Under the pieces are notes generated by a model. That model ran no database searches, was not told the DNA's origin, and worked only from the letters and a program-made list of their open reading frames with translations. This document shows, one piece after another, positions 1 to 10,064 of a stretch of DNA of 64,000 nucleotides. Each line of letters begins with the position of its first letter. The stretch's first letter is position 1. The stretch covers positions 253,409,736-253,473,735 of the forward strand of contig OY294067.1 of the NCBI GenBank assembly GCA_958510875.1. Reading direction: 5' to 3'. The translations under genes were made by a program, and so were the position numbers. Origin of the DNA: Endomychus coccineus (lineage: Eukaryota; Arthropoda; Insecta; Coleoptera; Endomychidae).

Positions 1-1080
1 CTTTACAACGGTGTATGGAAAACGTAAATTTGATGAACCGTTTTCGTCAAACATTAATTTTGTTGCTCGACTGCGCCACCTTGAATATTTTGGTTATTTG
101 TACAATGTACAAGCTCATTTTTATTAAGCCTTTCTTACAAACTTAAACGATCACATTCGTAAAAAAATTGAATTGTGTTGTCATGCTTACAATGAAAAAA
201 ATTAAATCTGCGTGTTTAAATCAAATGTTCAAAGCCTCAAATACACGTCAAAAGATGTCCCCCAAACAAAATCATTCGACGTGTTTCGGGAGATTTTTCC
301 ACTCACTATGGGATAAGAAATATACGGGGTGGCTCGTCTGAGATGGAACACCTTGTATTGTACTGGTTCTTGAAACCAATTGATTAATCATACAATAAAC
401 ATATGTCTTTTCACGTTTAATTATTATTTTTAGTATTTCTTCAAAAAGCAATCGTGCTGAGATATATTAGGAATCTTCAATAAACATGCAATAATATCTC
501 TCTGATATTTCACAAACTGCAGTAAAATGGTTCATTTTCAAACAAGCTCGTTCTCGGTAATGATTGTTCCGACCCAAAACACTTGAGGCGTTCTTGTCGT
601 TACAAATATTTTCCGAGTAAAGAAATGCTAGCTCCCTCCGTGATTACAACAATAATAATTGCATAAACTGAATTGATGAAGTTGTTAATTGATGGAAATT
701 TATGTCAAGTTACAAAGTAAAACAACTGTTATTACATTTCAGCTATATTATAAATCAAAATCATCTGACGCGTTTCAACCATAATTTCTTCTTGTAAAAG
801 AAATGTTTCTTATAATTTGTCATTGTCATTAATTTTAAAACAAACTTTTTGCGAATGATCTTACACATTGTACATATTGTAAGTCAACCATTTTTACTTC
901 CCTCACTATGTATACAGTGTTTCCTAATTCTAAATTATTTCAATAATGTTCTATTCCTACAAGCGTACATTTGAGCCGCAGAAGTGTCCGAAATCAATCT
1001 TGCTATCAAAAGTGAGGTCAGTGATCGATTAATCACAGTTCATTTCTTCTGACAGTATCAATTATATCAGGGTCATTACA
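1..1080. other. AT-rich stretch without a recognised gene
   Basis: I see no credible coding region here. A short GC-richer piece at about 316-352 (GGGGTGGCTCGTCTGAGATG and following) resembles the ends of some insect mariner-type elements. The bases just before it could be the tail of a decayed transposase, but no catalytic motif is readable, so this is only a suggestion. Confidence 0.35.
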
Positions 1081-1119
1081 TGTGACAACGTATTGGTTCT
1101 CTAGGTTGAACAGTGACAA

Positions 1120-1181
1120 CACGTTTATTAATCTCAGACAGCTGTTCCGCTCATGAGCTTCTCAGTGGAACGAGGCAGATC
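1120..1181 (-). ncRNA. Decayed type-I hammerhead ribozyme, copy 1
   Basis: Read on the minus strand from 1181 this has the same layout as the copies at 1562 and 1736. The core reads CTGAGAA where CTGANGA is required, a short stem II follows (GCTCATGAGC), then GGAAC in place of GAAAC, the four-base loop AGCT and the cleavage triplet GTC (1139-1137). Two core changes make it probably inactive. Confidence 0.5.
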
Positions 1182-1561
1182 ACCGACCAACCATCTCCGG
1201 CTTCGAAAATGTTTGGCGAGCCTAGGTGTTCCAACACCATCTACCGATGAGCTGATGTCTCACTGAAAATGTGATTCACAATGCCACGGATTGATAATAT
1301 AGTTCTCGCGATAGAAAGAATCGAAGGGGAAACATTTGGAAATGCTACCACCAAGTGACTGCCTGGAACAATGCAAATGAATTACAAAAACATATTGTGT
1401 TAGAAGTCAATAGTTTTGGCTCTCCAGGTTGAACAGTGACAATACGTCTATTAATCCCAGACATCTGCTTTTCGGCAGATGGTGTTGGAACTCCTAGGCT
1501 CGCCAAACATTTTCGAAGATGGTAGTTATATCACTGCCGGAGATGGTTTATCGTGGAATTC

Positions 1562-1629
1562 ACGTCTGCCTCGTTCCACTGACGAGCTGATGAGAAGAGC
1601 GAAACAGCTGCCTGAGACTAATAGACATG
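1562..1629 (+). ncRNA. Type-I hammerhead ribozyme, copy 2 (cleavage triplet mutated)
   Basis: The conserved core CTGACGA lies at 1579-1585. Stem II pairs 1586-1588 with 1598-1600. The second core GAAA is at 1601-1604. Stem III is minimal: C1605 pairs with G1610 around the loop AGCT. Distal stem I pairs the ACGTCT at 1562-1567 with the AGACAT at 1624-1629, one pair being mismatched. The triplet at 1610-1612 is GCC instead of GTC, which should stop cleavage. A very short stem III is typical of hammerheads in metazoan retrozymes and PLEs. Confidence 0.55.
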
Positions 1630-1735
1630 TTGTCATTGTTGAACATGGAGAAACAATACTTCTAACCTTCTGTTGGCTTTGATTCGCGAGAACTGTATTA
1701 TCAATACATGGCATTATCAAGTCAATCAGTTAATC

Positions 1736-1802
1736 ACGTCTGCCTCGTTCTACTGACGAGCTCATGAGAAAAACGAAACATCCGTCTTGGAATAATATAC
1801 GT
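1736..1802 (+). ncRNA. Type-I hammerhead ribozyme, copy 3 (stem II damaged)
   Basis: CTGACGA is at 1753-1759, GAAAC at 1775-1779 and the cleavage triplet GTC at 1784-1786, separated from GAAAC by a four-base loop. Stem II has lost its 3' strand: the copy-2 GAGC is replaced by AAAC. Both cores and the triplet are intact, but the helix between them is not, so activity is doubtful. Confidence 0.5.
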
Positions 1803-1909
1803 GTTGTCATTATTCAACCTGAAGAACCAAAACTTTGTCTATTGACTTCAAACACGATATGTGTTTGTAATTCACTTGCATTCAACACAATTGCTTATTG
1901 CTATTCATG

Positions 1910-2110
1910 GTAGTTGCAGTAAAGTTTACTCATAGGAATTCCAAAATTAGAATTGCAGAACGAAAACATAGTTTTGATATTCATAAAACAGACTCAAACT
2001 TTTCGAACCATTTATTGACAGAAAACCATTTATTCATTTCATTCAGATTTCGAATCGAAATGCTACACTCGGAGGATAAAAAACGTTAGAGATTAAATAT
2101 CTGAGAATCA
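1910..2110 (+). pseudogene. PLE GIY-YIG endonuclease C-terminal fragment
   Basis: The reading frame gives KTDSNFSNHLLTENH and then IEMLHSEDKKR before a stop, followed by RLNI. This matches the C-terminal half of the PLE-B endonuclease seen at 5190-5408 (KTDSTFANHFLQTGHNF) and 31902-32153 (KTDSSFSNYILETCHNF). In that family the segment follows the GIY and YIG motifs and ends at the element's coding terminus. The GIY-YIG core itself is absent, so the piece is 5'-truncated. It is a dead fragment lying between the ribozyme repeat and PLE-A pieces. Confidence 0.6.
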
Positions 2111-2488
2111 TTAGAAAATAAGCACAAAAGTAACCAGAATCTACTTAACGACCTGAAATATTTCGATGAACTTCATTTCTTCTACTTTCTTTCAGAATAT
2201 TAGTTAATAATGAGAATTTCACACCAATAATTTTCGACCAATGGAATACTTTTATTTTGACTTGTTGCCATGCCAATGACAGAATTAAAGTGAATATTTT
2301 TTAATGTTTAACAAATGTGTTTGAAAGTGATACAATACATAACAAAATTATGGCATAATTATGGCATTCCTTCGTAATGTCTCATATCTTCATGACAAAA
2401 TGTCAAATAATATCAATTGAAATTATTTTAAACTAATTTTTCTTCAGTGTGAAATTCTCTTACCGAATATTCCGAGTACACAAATTAA

Positions 2489-2597
2489 TTTCCTGAAATT
2501 TTTTCTTGATGGCGAATATTTCAAGAAAATTATCTCTGTTCTTCGACTGGGGATAATTTTCAAAATATTCGCTATCTCGAAAAAATTTCCGACAATT
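2489..2597. repeat. Small imperfect palindrome (about 107 bp)
   Basis: The arm at about 2489-2531 (AAATTTTTTCTTGATGGCG onward) is the imperfect reverse complement of about 2556-2597 (ending CGAAAAAATTTCC). The arms are roughly 40 bp with a short loop. No coding content. It is probably a miniature foldback element or one of its ends. Confidence 0.5.
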
Positions 2598-2619
2598 ATT
2601 TTGCCCATGGGATATTATA

Positions 2620-3312
2620 AGTGATTATTGACCAAGGTATGAATTATATATAAAATTCTCGGGAAATACATATGCCTATTATTTTCGTCTTTACGTACGT
2701 TTCGGTCTCACGACCATTATCAGAAGAAGTATAACTGTATAAACAATATTTCTCAAAACTAATCGTATAAATGCCCACGTCACCGAAATGAACAGAAACA
2801 CAAATAATCAAAATTAAAACACAACTAATGTTTTCAATATATAAATTAAGAACCCGCTGCTAAGCAATATTCTTATAAGCTCTGTACATATATCGAATCA
2901 CAGTATGTAATACGACTAAAAAACTGAACTAAAAATATAACGTTCGAGGATCCACTTGCGAACCAGATGTTCAAGATTCATGAGGTAATAGAAAAAGGTT
3001 GTCAGACCTCATTAGAAATATTGATATTTGAGCATTCTACCTGAAATATACTTTCAAATTATAAAGACGCATGTAGGAATTATCAAAGGTCTTAATTAAT
3101 TAAATTAGTATAAGTCTAACTTAATGATTGAATGTCAGTTCTATGATTTAGAGACTTGGAGAAACGTTTCATGTGAATCATCTGCAGAATAGATCTTTTT
3201 AATAATTGGTTTCCTTAGTTAAAATATTAACATTTTTGTAATCGAATTGATGGTTATAATCAAAGCAGTGTTTAGCAAGGGTGGTGGAATTTTCTAAGTT
3301 TTTGTTTCTTGT
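2620..3312 (-). mobile_element. Penelope-like element family A, 3' part
   Basis: From 3312 down to about 3130 the minus strand encodes the PLE endonuclease tail, with the family-A phrase CFDYNHQFDY preceded by NLENST-like residues, broken by stops. Below that lies the 3' UTR, including the stretch TTTCGGTGACGTGGGC and a hammerhead-like hairpin, ending near 2620. The same 3' UTR occurs in other copies (3326-3655, 15240-15378, 35935-36130, 38690-39048), which defines the family. Reverse transcriptase is missing. It faces tail-outward from the plus-strand fragment that follows. Confidence 0.75.
2686..2731 (-). ncRNA. Hammerhead-like motif of PLE-A, minus-strand copy
   Basis: On the minus strand the order is TCTT, CTGATAA, a hairpin GGTC/GACC with loop GTGA, GAAAC, loop GTAC, then GTA and AAGACG. 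The four bases TCTT pair perfectly with AAGA after the predicted cleavage triplet. The core has A for G in CTGATGA, and one unpaired T sits before stem II. Confidence 0.45.
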
Positions 3313-3325
3313 ACTATACTTACTT

Positions 3326-3655
3326 CAGTCGTATTATATACTGTGATTCGATATGTATATATGGCTTATAGGAATATTGCTTAGCAGCGGATTCTTAATT
3401 TATATAATAAAAACATTAATTGTGTTATTATTTCGATTGTTCGTGTTTCTGTTCGTTTCGGCGACGTGGGCATTTTTAATTGAACTCAGTGCGATAAGGA
3501 CACCTTGTGGTGATACAATTAGTTTGGAGAAATCACGTTTATACAGTTATACGTCGTCTGATGATGGTCGTGAGACCGAAACCTACGTAAAGACGAAAAT
3601 AATAAGCATATGTTAGTGTGACCTATTTTCCGAGAATTTTATATGTAACATAATA
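3326..3655 (+). mobile_element. PLE-A 3' UTR fragment, plus strand
   Basis: This is the plus-strand counterpart of 2643-2928 and forms a long inverted repeat with it. It starts at TTCAGTCGTATTATATACTG and runs through the conserved TTTCGGCGACGTGGGC block, the hammerhead-like motif and the terminal CCGAGAATTTTATAT block. The small open frame inside it is UTR and not a gene. The fragment retains no endonuclease or reverse transcriptase. Confidence 0.7.
3552..3595 (+). ncRNA. Hammerhead-like motif of PLE-A, plus-strand copy
   Basis: CTGATGA lies at 3558-3564. Stem II pairs GGTC (3566-3569) with GACC (3574-3577) around GTGA. GAAA is at 3578-3581, followed by C, the loop CTAC and the triplet GTA at 3587-3589. 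Stem I pairs CGTC (3552-3555) with GACG (3592-3595), with one mismatch near the junction. T3565, between the core and stem II, has no partner, which departs from the textbook core. Confidence 0.5.
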
Positions 3656-4019
3656 TCAGTTATTAATTATTATCATAGCTAACCCCATTTTTATTAGCTG
3701 TTTGACTGTGTTATTTATACAGTTGCTCATTCATTTTGATTTACTTTACTAGATAGTAATGTTTGATGAAGTAACATCGTTGACGGAAAGCGTCACTTAT
3801 GTTAGAAGTAAACAGTTGTTTTACTTCTCAATTCTTAATCCATATCTCAACAAAACATCTTATCATCGTGGTAGCTCTTGATATTTTCTCCATAGTTACG
3901 GCCTTCAGCAATATCCCTGATCAAACTTGTATTACTGAAACTAATGACTTTCATTGAAGTTTTATTCAAGTCTTCTCTCACTAACTAATTTAACTTAATG
4001 AGGTTAAGGAAGACAGTGG
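3656..4019. other. Spacer between PLE-A and PLE-B
   Basis: AT-rich with no supported gene. A small hairpin-like piece around 3760-3795 is discussed among the rejected items. The sequence TAATGAGGTTAAGG at about 3995-4010 recurs near 6941-6955. Confidence 0.4.
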
Positions 4020-4060
4020 TTTCGAAAAATATAAACTCATTAATAGCAATCCTTGCTCTC

Positions 4061-5411
4061 CTAAACTATACGGACTTATTAAAAATCATTAAAAAAATGC
4101 CCCCATACGACCTGTAGTGACTTACATCAATAGTTCAACAGGGGAACTTGCAATCAAATTGAATCAGAAATTCAAGAAATTTACTGATTTTAAACCTAAA
4201 TTTACTGTTAAAAACTATCCAGAATTGTCCGAATTAGTCAAAACCATATACCAACTAATGGTTTTTTAGTTTCCTTTGATGTTTCAAACATGTTTTCAAA
4301 TATTCCAACTTCAGAATGTAAGTCTCTAATCAGAAGCATTTTAGATAGATCACATATTAGCCCTTTAATTCAAAATGAAATAGAACTCGCGTTTGACCTA
4401 TGCTTGAGTCAAAACTATTGTCAATTTAATAATAAATTTTATGTACAGAATTCAGGTCTCGCTATGGGTAACCCATTGAGTCCACTATTAGCAGACATTT
4501 TTATGTCTGATCTGGAGAACAAAATTATGAACTGCACACTAGCAAAAAAACGTATTCAGTTTTGGTATAGATACGTAGATGATGTACTTGCCTTCTTCAA
4601 AGGCACATCCAGACAATTAAATTCCTTTCTTTCATTTATTAACCAACTTCACCCAAAAATGTAATTCACGTTAGAAACAGAAAAAGATAGAATAATAATT
4701 TTTTTGAATTTAACACTAATACGTGACCATAATAAAATGAACTTCAATATCTACAGGAAACCCACTTGTACAGACATCACTATTCCGAACTCATCGTTTA
4801 GCCCTCGTAGCCATAAATTAACAGCGTATCACTCAATGATCCATAGAGCATTTTCAATACCATTGTCAAAAGAACACCTCACTATTGAGTTGAACACTAT
4901 CAAACGAATAGCCATCAATAATGGTTTTCCGGTAGATCAAATAATTAAACTAATAAATCGCAAACAACAACAATTAACTTTCTATAAAATTTATCCGCGT
5001 ATAGAACACATAGATGTAACCACTAAACTCATCTCTTTGACATATTTTGGTACAGTAAGCGAACATATTGCTAACATTTTATCACGCCATAATTTTTAAA
5101 TCAGTTTCAAACCTCAAAATAAACTTTGCCATCTTATATACAACGCCAAAGACAAAATCAATAAATATAGAAAACCTGGAGTTTATAAGATGATTTGCCC
5201 AGAGTGTGATGACTTTTATATAGGTAGAACTTGTCGGAATTTCAAATTAAGATACGAAAAACATTTTCGCTCGTTTAAACTCAACAAAACTGACTCGACC
5301 TTTGCTAATCATTTTTTACAAACTGGTCATAATTTCCCTAATTTAGATAGCCTAAGCATTTTACATAACCAAACCAGAGGTTTTAAATTGAATACATTAA
5401 ATTCTTAGAAT
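4061..5411 (+). pseudogene. PLE-B reverse transcriptase plus GIY-YIG endonuclease
   Basis: The product would copy element RNA at a nick made by its own endonuclease. Visible reverse transcriptase motifs in order are KLYGLIKNH and APIRPVVTYI, motif A SFDVSNMFSNIP (about 4272), motif B LAMGNPLSPLLADIF (about 4458) and the catalytic YRYVDDVLAFF (about 4567). A thumb-like NFNIYRKPTCTD and SHKLTAYHSMIHRAF follow. The endonuclease shows GVYKMICPECDDFYIGRT and then FKLRYEKH, so both GIY-type and YIG motifs are intact. Damage is light: one frameshift near 4247 and three internal TAA stops (about 4090, 4662, 5097), each where the family has lysine. From 4260 on everything stays in one frame. Not functional as it stands. 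Confidence 0.85.
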
Positions 5412-5545
5412 ATTAAATTATAATCACACTAATTCTCAAATTGTTACCTCGTTTACTATATACTGTACTGTCTTTCAAACCAATCTTTAAATAATTCTTA
5501 GAATATTAAATTATAATCACACTAATTCACAAATTGTTCCTATGT
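5401..5545 (+). repeat. Tandem duplication, about 97-bp period
   Basis: The block TTCTTAGAATATTAAATTAT and the following bases begin at 5401 and again at about 5498, with a few substitutions. It lies just after the PLE-B stop codon in the 3' UTR. Confidence 0.7.
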
Positions 5546-5681
5546 TTACTATGTAAAACTGTACTTTCCAAGGATCTACCTGTTTTTGGAATTTCCGTTG
5601 ATCCCTTAATCTCAACCCTACTTTACTCTACTCTATTTATACTTGAACTGTTTCGTGGATTTCTTCATAATTTTCTAATTG

Positions 5682-5719
5682 TTTGATAATGACACTTCGG
5701 TGTTGAAACTATAGTCACG
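5682..5719 (+). ncRNA. Hammerhead-like motif of PLE-B copy 1
   Basis: The core reads TTGATAA (5683-5689) where CTGANGA is expected. One unpaired T follows. Stem II then pairs GACAC with GTGTT around a UUCG tetraloop (5691-5704). GAAAC is at 5705-5709, the loop is TATA, and the triplet GTC is at 5714-5716. The 3' half (GAAAC, TATA, GTC) is unchanged in copy 2 and at 32742-32757. Two core changes suggest this copy is inactive. Confidence 0.45.
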
Positions 5720-5828
5720 TTTTCACGTTATTATTAATAAAAGTGGTATAAAAACAAAGTAGTTATTCTTTCATATAATCAAAATGATAAATTACCATAA
5801 AGTAACGGCTTCCACCATCGATTTCTCA

Positions 5829-6150
5829 GTCAGTTCTATTGAAATATATAAAAAACCGGGATACTATCATTGAATGAGTACTGTCAGAGTAATTGCCAAC
5901 TATAGAATACTCATACCTATACTCGTTAATTCAAAACGATTGAAATTTCGATAAATGTGCGTGAATAGTTGATATATGGCGAGGCATCGAATCACATTGT
6001 GTTCATCAATTATCTACTATCCTTTCAGAGGTTTATATTTACAAAAATATGAAACTCTAACGGGATTTCAATTGGTTAACACGCTGCACTATACATCCAG
6101 GAATGTGGATTCGAATCAAGCCTATGGTTCAATGTATTACGTTTATTCAT
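5829..6150 (+). repeat. Dispersed repeat family R with tRNA-like segment, copy 1
   Basis: About 300 bp here match 28270-28615 in reverse. Shared landmarks in order are CAGTCAGTTCTATTGAAA, GAGTAATTGCCAAC, AATACTCATACCT, AAACGATTGAA, GGCATCGAATC and ATCAATTATCTAC. The last part (6066-6120) has an A-box-like TTCAATTGGTTAAC and a B-box-like GGATTCGAATC, as in tRNA-derived SINEs. It abuts the end of PLE-B copy 1. It has no coding capacity. Confidence 0.6.
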
Positions 6151-8094
6151 CTTGATAATGCTATGTTACAATATCCAAGTTATCTTCATAATTCAGTAAA
6201 TTTAACTATATATCTTTTAGTTATGTTTCATTCCCTAAGATTTTTTTATTTTAAGCGGACTAAAACGTATAAGTTTCAGTCCGTTTCTCATGTAATAAAA
6301 CATAAATTATAAGTTAAGAATGTTTAAAAATTAAAACTACTTTAAGTTCATTATGAAATTAGTTGAGTATTAAAAGTATTTAAACAGATCCAACTTAATC
6401 AACATCAATGAGTACTGCAAGTGACGTGATCAATTGATCACAGCTTTTTTTCCTTCATTTCCTTATTTATTTATTTACGTATAGATGCGGGATTACGTAT
6501 TGTTTTCTGAATACTATTATCGTCACAATCAATTATGTTTCCCCGGTCAAAGTTTCTTGAATAAACCCAGTTCTCGCACAGATGCCATGTCACAGGAACA
6601 CGACTATACACCGACGTTCCGGAAACCACGATTTCACGCTTCTTAATTCTGACACACCGGTTGGGCTGAGCAATACGATATTATCAGACTATCTGGAACA
6701 TGATTAAATTTTAATGTCTCAAGTGAAACAGTTAGTTTCCCTGAGTTCAATTCATCCAGAAACCGTATACTTCAGAAACTAATATGAGCGGTATTCGCTA
6801 ACCTAATCATAATTGTGTACCTTTTAGATCTGATTGTAATCTTCATTATCTCACCTGTAATTTTCCTAATAATAATTACTTATCTCACTTGGATAACTAA
6901 GAATAGTTTGTTCACATCTTCTCACCCTAACTCACTCACCCTAATGAGGTTAAGGAGACATGTATATAAAAGTTATATCGTTGGTTAGGTCAGACAGTCA
7001 CTTCGTGTTCTTATTAGAAGTCGGTAGAAGTCAGTACAATCAGTGTGTTACAATGATAGTAATCATAGAGCTGATATAAAGGTGTTCCAGAAATTGTTAC
7101 GGTAATGAAATTAGGAATTCTAGAATCCATTTATCCGTTTCATATAACATTTTTCGATCAGGCCATTCCCTGACAACTTACAGGATGACTTGTCAGAGAA
7201 CATTGAACATTGAGGCTTAAACACCTTTTTTTCAAATTTCTCCAACATTTTTCAAATTTAAAAAAATGATGTTTGGTAATAATAGTACTTAAAAAATACT
7301 ACTCTTTAGACCTATTGCGGTTTTTACTCCGTAGGAAAGTGGTGGAATAAGAGGCACACCCTTTCTACATCTATTGCCAGAACTTTTACATTAATGAAAA
7401 TTATGACTTGAAAAATATTTCTGGTTAGCCCAATAATATAAAAACTTTTTCATCACGAAACAAATTTTGATATCTTGTTTCTTTTCCTTGCAAAGAAATA
7501 AAAAAAACGTGCAGTGATCGAGCACTGCTGACAGAAGTGAAAACTGGCATTATGAAGTAACCAATTTATTTTATGTTATCTTTGAATTATTGAAGCATCC
7601 GAAATTACAATTTTATTATTTTTAAATGAAAATTAATATAATTAGTTTCTCTTTAGTTTTCACAACTGTCAGCATTTCAATCAACAATTATATACATTTT
7701 TATATTTAATAATGAAAAACGTATAATGGTACAATCCCTGTAAAGAGTATGAATGTAACCGAATAGCCATTATAATAAATACACATTATTTTATCTTCAA
7801 AACATATTATTCATTGATATTTACATCGATGTAAATGAAAGTAATGTTAAACAGCTTTTTCTTCATTTGCGTTGTCATTATCGGTGACTTCGACGATACA
7901 TGAATTATTAGATTAGATCCAAGCATGAAACATACTGTGGATTCAGGTGTGCTCATATATAAAAACAGGCTACTTTTACCGATCACACATAATTTAATTA
8001 TTACTTTTTACTCTATAATAATTAAAGTATGAGTTGTATTGCAAAAAAAGTTCCATAACTTTCGTCTGCACGTGGACGGAGGATTGAATAAACG
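6151..8094. other. Long AT-rich stretch, one possible PLE-C scrap
   Basis: No gene is supported. Around 6575-6655 the sequence GTCACAGGAACACGACT, with ACGTTCCGGAAACC a little further on, resembles the minus-strand PLE-C terminus seen at 27950-28000 and 45211-45330. The match is short. The remainder shows only AT-rich unique-looking sequence. Confidence 0.3.
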
Positions 8095-8365
8095 AATAAC
8101 GTCGAGTATATGCGTGCTGTTGTAGCTGTATACAGTGTATAGTGTGTATACGCAGTGTATACGTATACCTCTCCTGTATACCGTAATCGAGAGCACTGGC
8201 TCACACAGATAGGCTCACCAACACCGTCTCAGATATGGACGTGTGTAAGCGTATAGAGAGACTGCCTGACGCCTGACCCGAGTATCGCATGGCCGCAGTT
8301 GCGCACCCAGCAGTATACATAATACCTAAGGTATTATATATAGCTAAAGCGTGACGGGACGTGAC
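8095..8365. promoter_or_regulatory. GC-richer island with TATA-like motif, possible promoter
   Basis: This block is clearly less AT-rich than its surroundings. It contains several GTATAC motifs (8125-8190), the hairpin AATACCTAAGGTATT, a TATA-like TATATATAG at about 8335-8343 and then two TGACG motifs (GTGACGGGACGTGACG). No TE homology is evident. It could be a promoter or enhancer on either strand, or simply an unrecognised repeat. No adjoining exon is convincing. Confidence 0.25.
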
Positions 8366-9489
8366 GAACTCATTGTTTTATCCCTCATCTGAAATAGCCC
8401 AACGCGCCTAAAGAAGTTTTCACTTCAATAATTTTATATCAGCATCACAACTCCTTCGGGGGACCAAATTATTTTTTCCATAATTATCGCAGTAGCTATC
8501 TGTCATTCTATATGTCAGCTGAGGCAAAGAAATTGGAAATAGTCAATTCAATTGTTTCAAAATTGATCTGGGGAAATTATTTCCGCTACTTATGGCCATT
8601 GGCAAGATAAATGTTTTCAAACCAGGAATATGGTCGAAAGTGTGGAAGATATGTTGAAGAGGTAATGTTTGTTATTTTCTTCTTATTTAGAGAAACAATC
8701 AAACGAAGATATCTCTTAGTAGGCAACAAGAAGACATTTCTGATCAGTTCATAAGTAACAGGTGATTGAATATTTATCATAAAAGCCGTGATAATTGTAG
8801 CTGCATCTGTCTTATTTGATAATAAAATCAAGTTGCTTAAAATACGTGAATTCAATTTTGAACTGAATCTATTTCTGAACTAACATAACTGTATTTGAAT
8901 ATATCTAACAAATTTTGCAACTGGCATCATCTGTTAATTTTTTTTAACTTTTAAGCTTAGTCCCTTACACATATTTTAATATTGAGTTGACTACCTACAC
9001 AAAATTGATTTTCATTAGAATAATGATTGATGTTGTATGAATTTAAAGTGAAAAATACAATCTTCGTTTCAATTATTCTAGTGTTCCAGGATTCGAGTAT
9101 TGTCAACTTCACTAGATCATCATAACTATCAAGTCCTTCGCTTAACTGAATTTGTTACTGATAAATATGTTGGCAAATTTGTTACACTGTCTATGCATTA
9201 TTATAATATCACCCTACTTACGAAAACAAAATAATTGACTTTCACAATATACTAGTCTTATGCTAATTCACTTACTAATTTCTGATATAACACACTTAAC
9301 ACAATTTCAACTCCACAAAACTATTGTCGCTTTAGAGATATTGTTCCAAATGAGTAAACTATACCGTTTAATTAGCAGACTTTCTCATGTGAACATGCCA
9401 GTGATATACTGAAACGACTATATACAGGTTGCAAGATTTAGCATTGTTCCAGGCTAGTATAAAGAAGGTAACACTGTATATATTGCCTT
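8366..9489. other. AT-rich stretch without recognised features
   Basis: Short minus-strand open frames (for example 8586-8855) lack recognisable domains and are expected by chance at this composition. Nothing else is supported. Confidence 0.4.
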
Positions 9490-9575
9490 CATAAAACAGC
9501 GTTCCACAGGTGATTCGAACTACCGACTAGCAGTTAACCATTAAGCCATTGCCCTTGCAATTTTTATTTTCTAAC
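9490..9575 (-). repeat. tRNA-like SINE head
   Basis: On the minus strand the segment TGGCTTAATGGTTAACTGC resembles an A-box, and GGTAGTTCGAATCACC resembles a B-box at a tRNA-like spacing. The cloverleaf is incomplete, so this is not a functional tRNA gene. It is probably the head of a tRNA-derived SINE. Its B-box region resembles that of repeat family R. Confidence 0.4.
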
Positions 9576-9624
9576 ATATGACTTACATTAGCGATAGGTG
9601 GATGGTATGAACGTCTATTCGTAG

Positions 9625-9690
9625 TCTAGGAGCTATACCGATATTGATCGTCTGAACATTAACCCGATGGCACTTTGGTTTATCGTGAAA
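9625..9690 (+). mobile_element. Solo terminus of the A/B foldback family
   Basis: The segment TCTAGGAGCTATACCGATA to GTTTATCG matches the outer terminus at 20328-20386 and, inverted, 21599-21666. No second arm follows, so it is a lone end or fragment. A GC-richer non-coding stretch follows up to about 9850. Confidence 0.6.
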
Positions 9691-10064
9691 CGGATGTGAA
9701 ACGGCAGCCCATCTATGCTGGGTGCCAGTAAAACGAACCCGCTTTGGGTCGGTTTTAATTGGCCCAGCTAGCTCTATTTAAATTAATTAATCTCAGGGCT
9801 CGTAGTGAAACGTGCCTTGTGATTCAAGACTGGTGAATTGCCCGAGCGCCAACTGCTTGAAAAAAAATATATAAAACTAAATGAATTCACCGTCAAGAAT
9901 ACAAGCACTACGAGATGGTTTAACAGTCGATGGAAATTCAGAAAAACAATACAAGTTCAACTTAACAATTCGTATATTCCATCAGAATTTGAATTATAAA
10001 CAAAATTTAAATTACAAATTTTTAGAATACCAATTGGAAATATAAATAATATTGAATTCGTAGA

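Larger units (their letters stand above)
1081..1890. repeat. Retrozyme-like cluster of hammerhead-bearing repeats, tandem and inverted
   Basis: One repeat unit occurs several times in two orientations. The minus-strand part (1470 down to 1081) holds two hammerhead segments 323 bp apart, measured between the predicted cleavage triplets at 1137-1139 and 1460-1462. The plus-strand part (1470 to 1835) holds two more, 174 bp apart after an internal deletion. The two halves meet head to head near 1470. Blocks between the ribozymes recur in inverted form, for example 1279-1318 against 1679-1722, and 1350-1460 against 1795-1885. Tandem units of a few hundred bases, each with a type-I hammerhead, are the known layout of metazoan retrozymes, which are non-coding retroelements copied through circular RNA. 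No long protein is encoded. The assignment is inference; the repeat structure is seen directly. Confidence 0.6.
4020..5828 (+). mobile_element. Penelope-like element family B, copy 1
   Basis: The element spans the second half of the reverse transcriptase, the linker, the GIY-YIG endonuclease and a 3' UTR. It is 5'-truncated near 4020. The 3' UTR contains a tandem duplication (5401-5545), a hammerhead-like motif (5682-5719) and a terminal block ending CGGCTTCCACCAT at about 5820. The last block recurs at the end of copy 2 (32590-32625), which fixes the 3' end. It is directly followed by a different dispersed repeat. Confidence 0.8.

Noticed and set aside
3755..3795. TGATGAAGTAACATCG with GGAAAGCGTC as another hammerhead
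   Set aside because: GAAAC is absent and the required GTH triplet and stem I do not form.
4090..5099. Lys-to-TAA pattern as a sign of a reassigned genetic code
   Set aside because: Three events in AT-rich dead DNA are explained by single A-to-T changes; other elements in the window use TAA as a normal stop.
9490..9575. Functional tRNA gene
   Set aside because: A- and B-box-like parts exist, but acceptor and anticodon stems do not form, so it is SINE-like at best.
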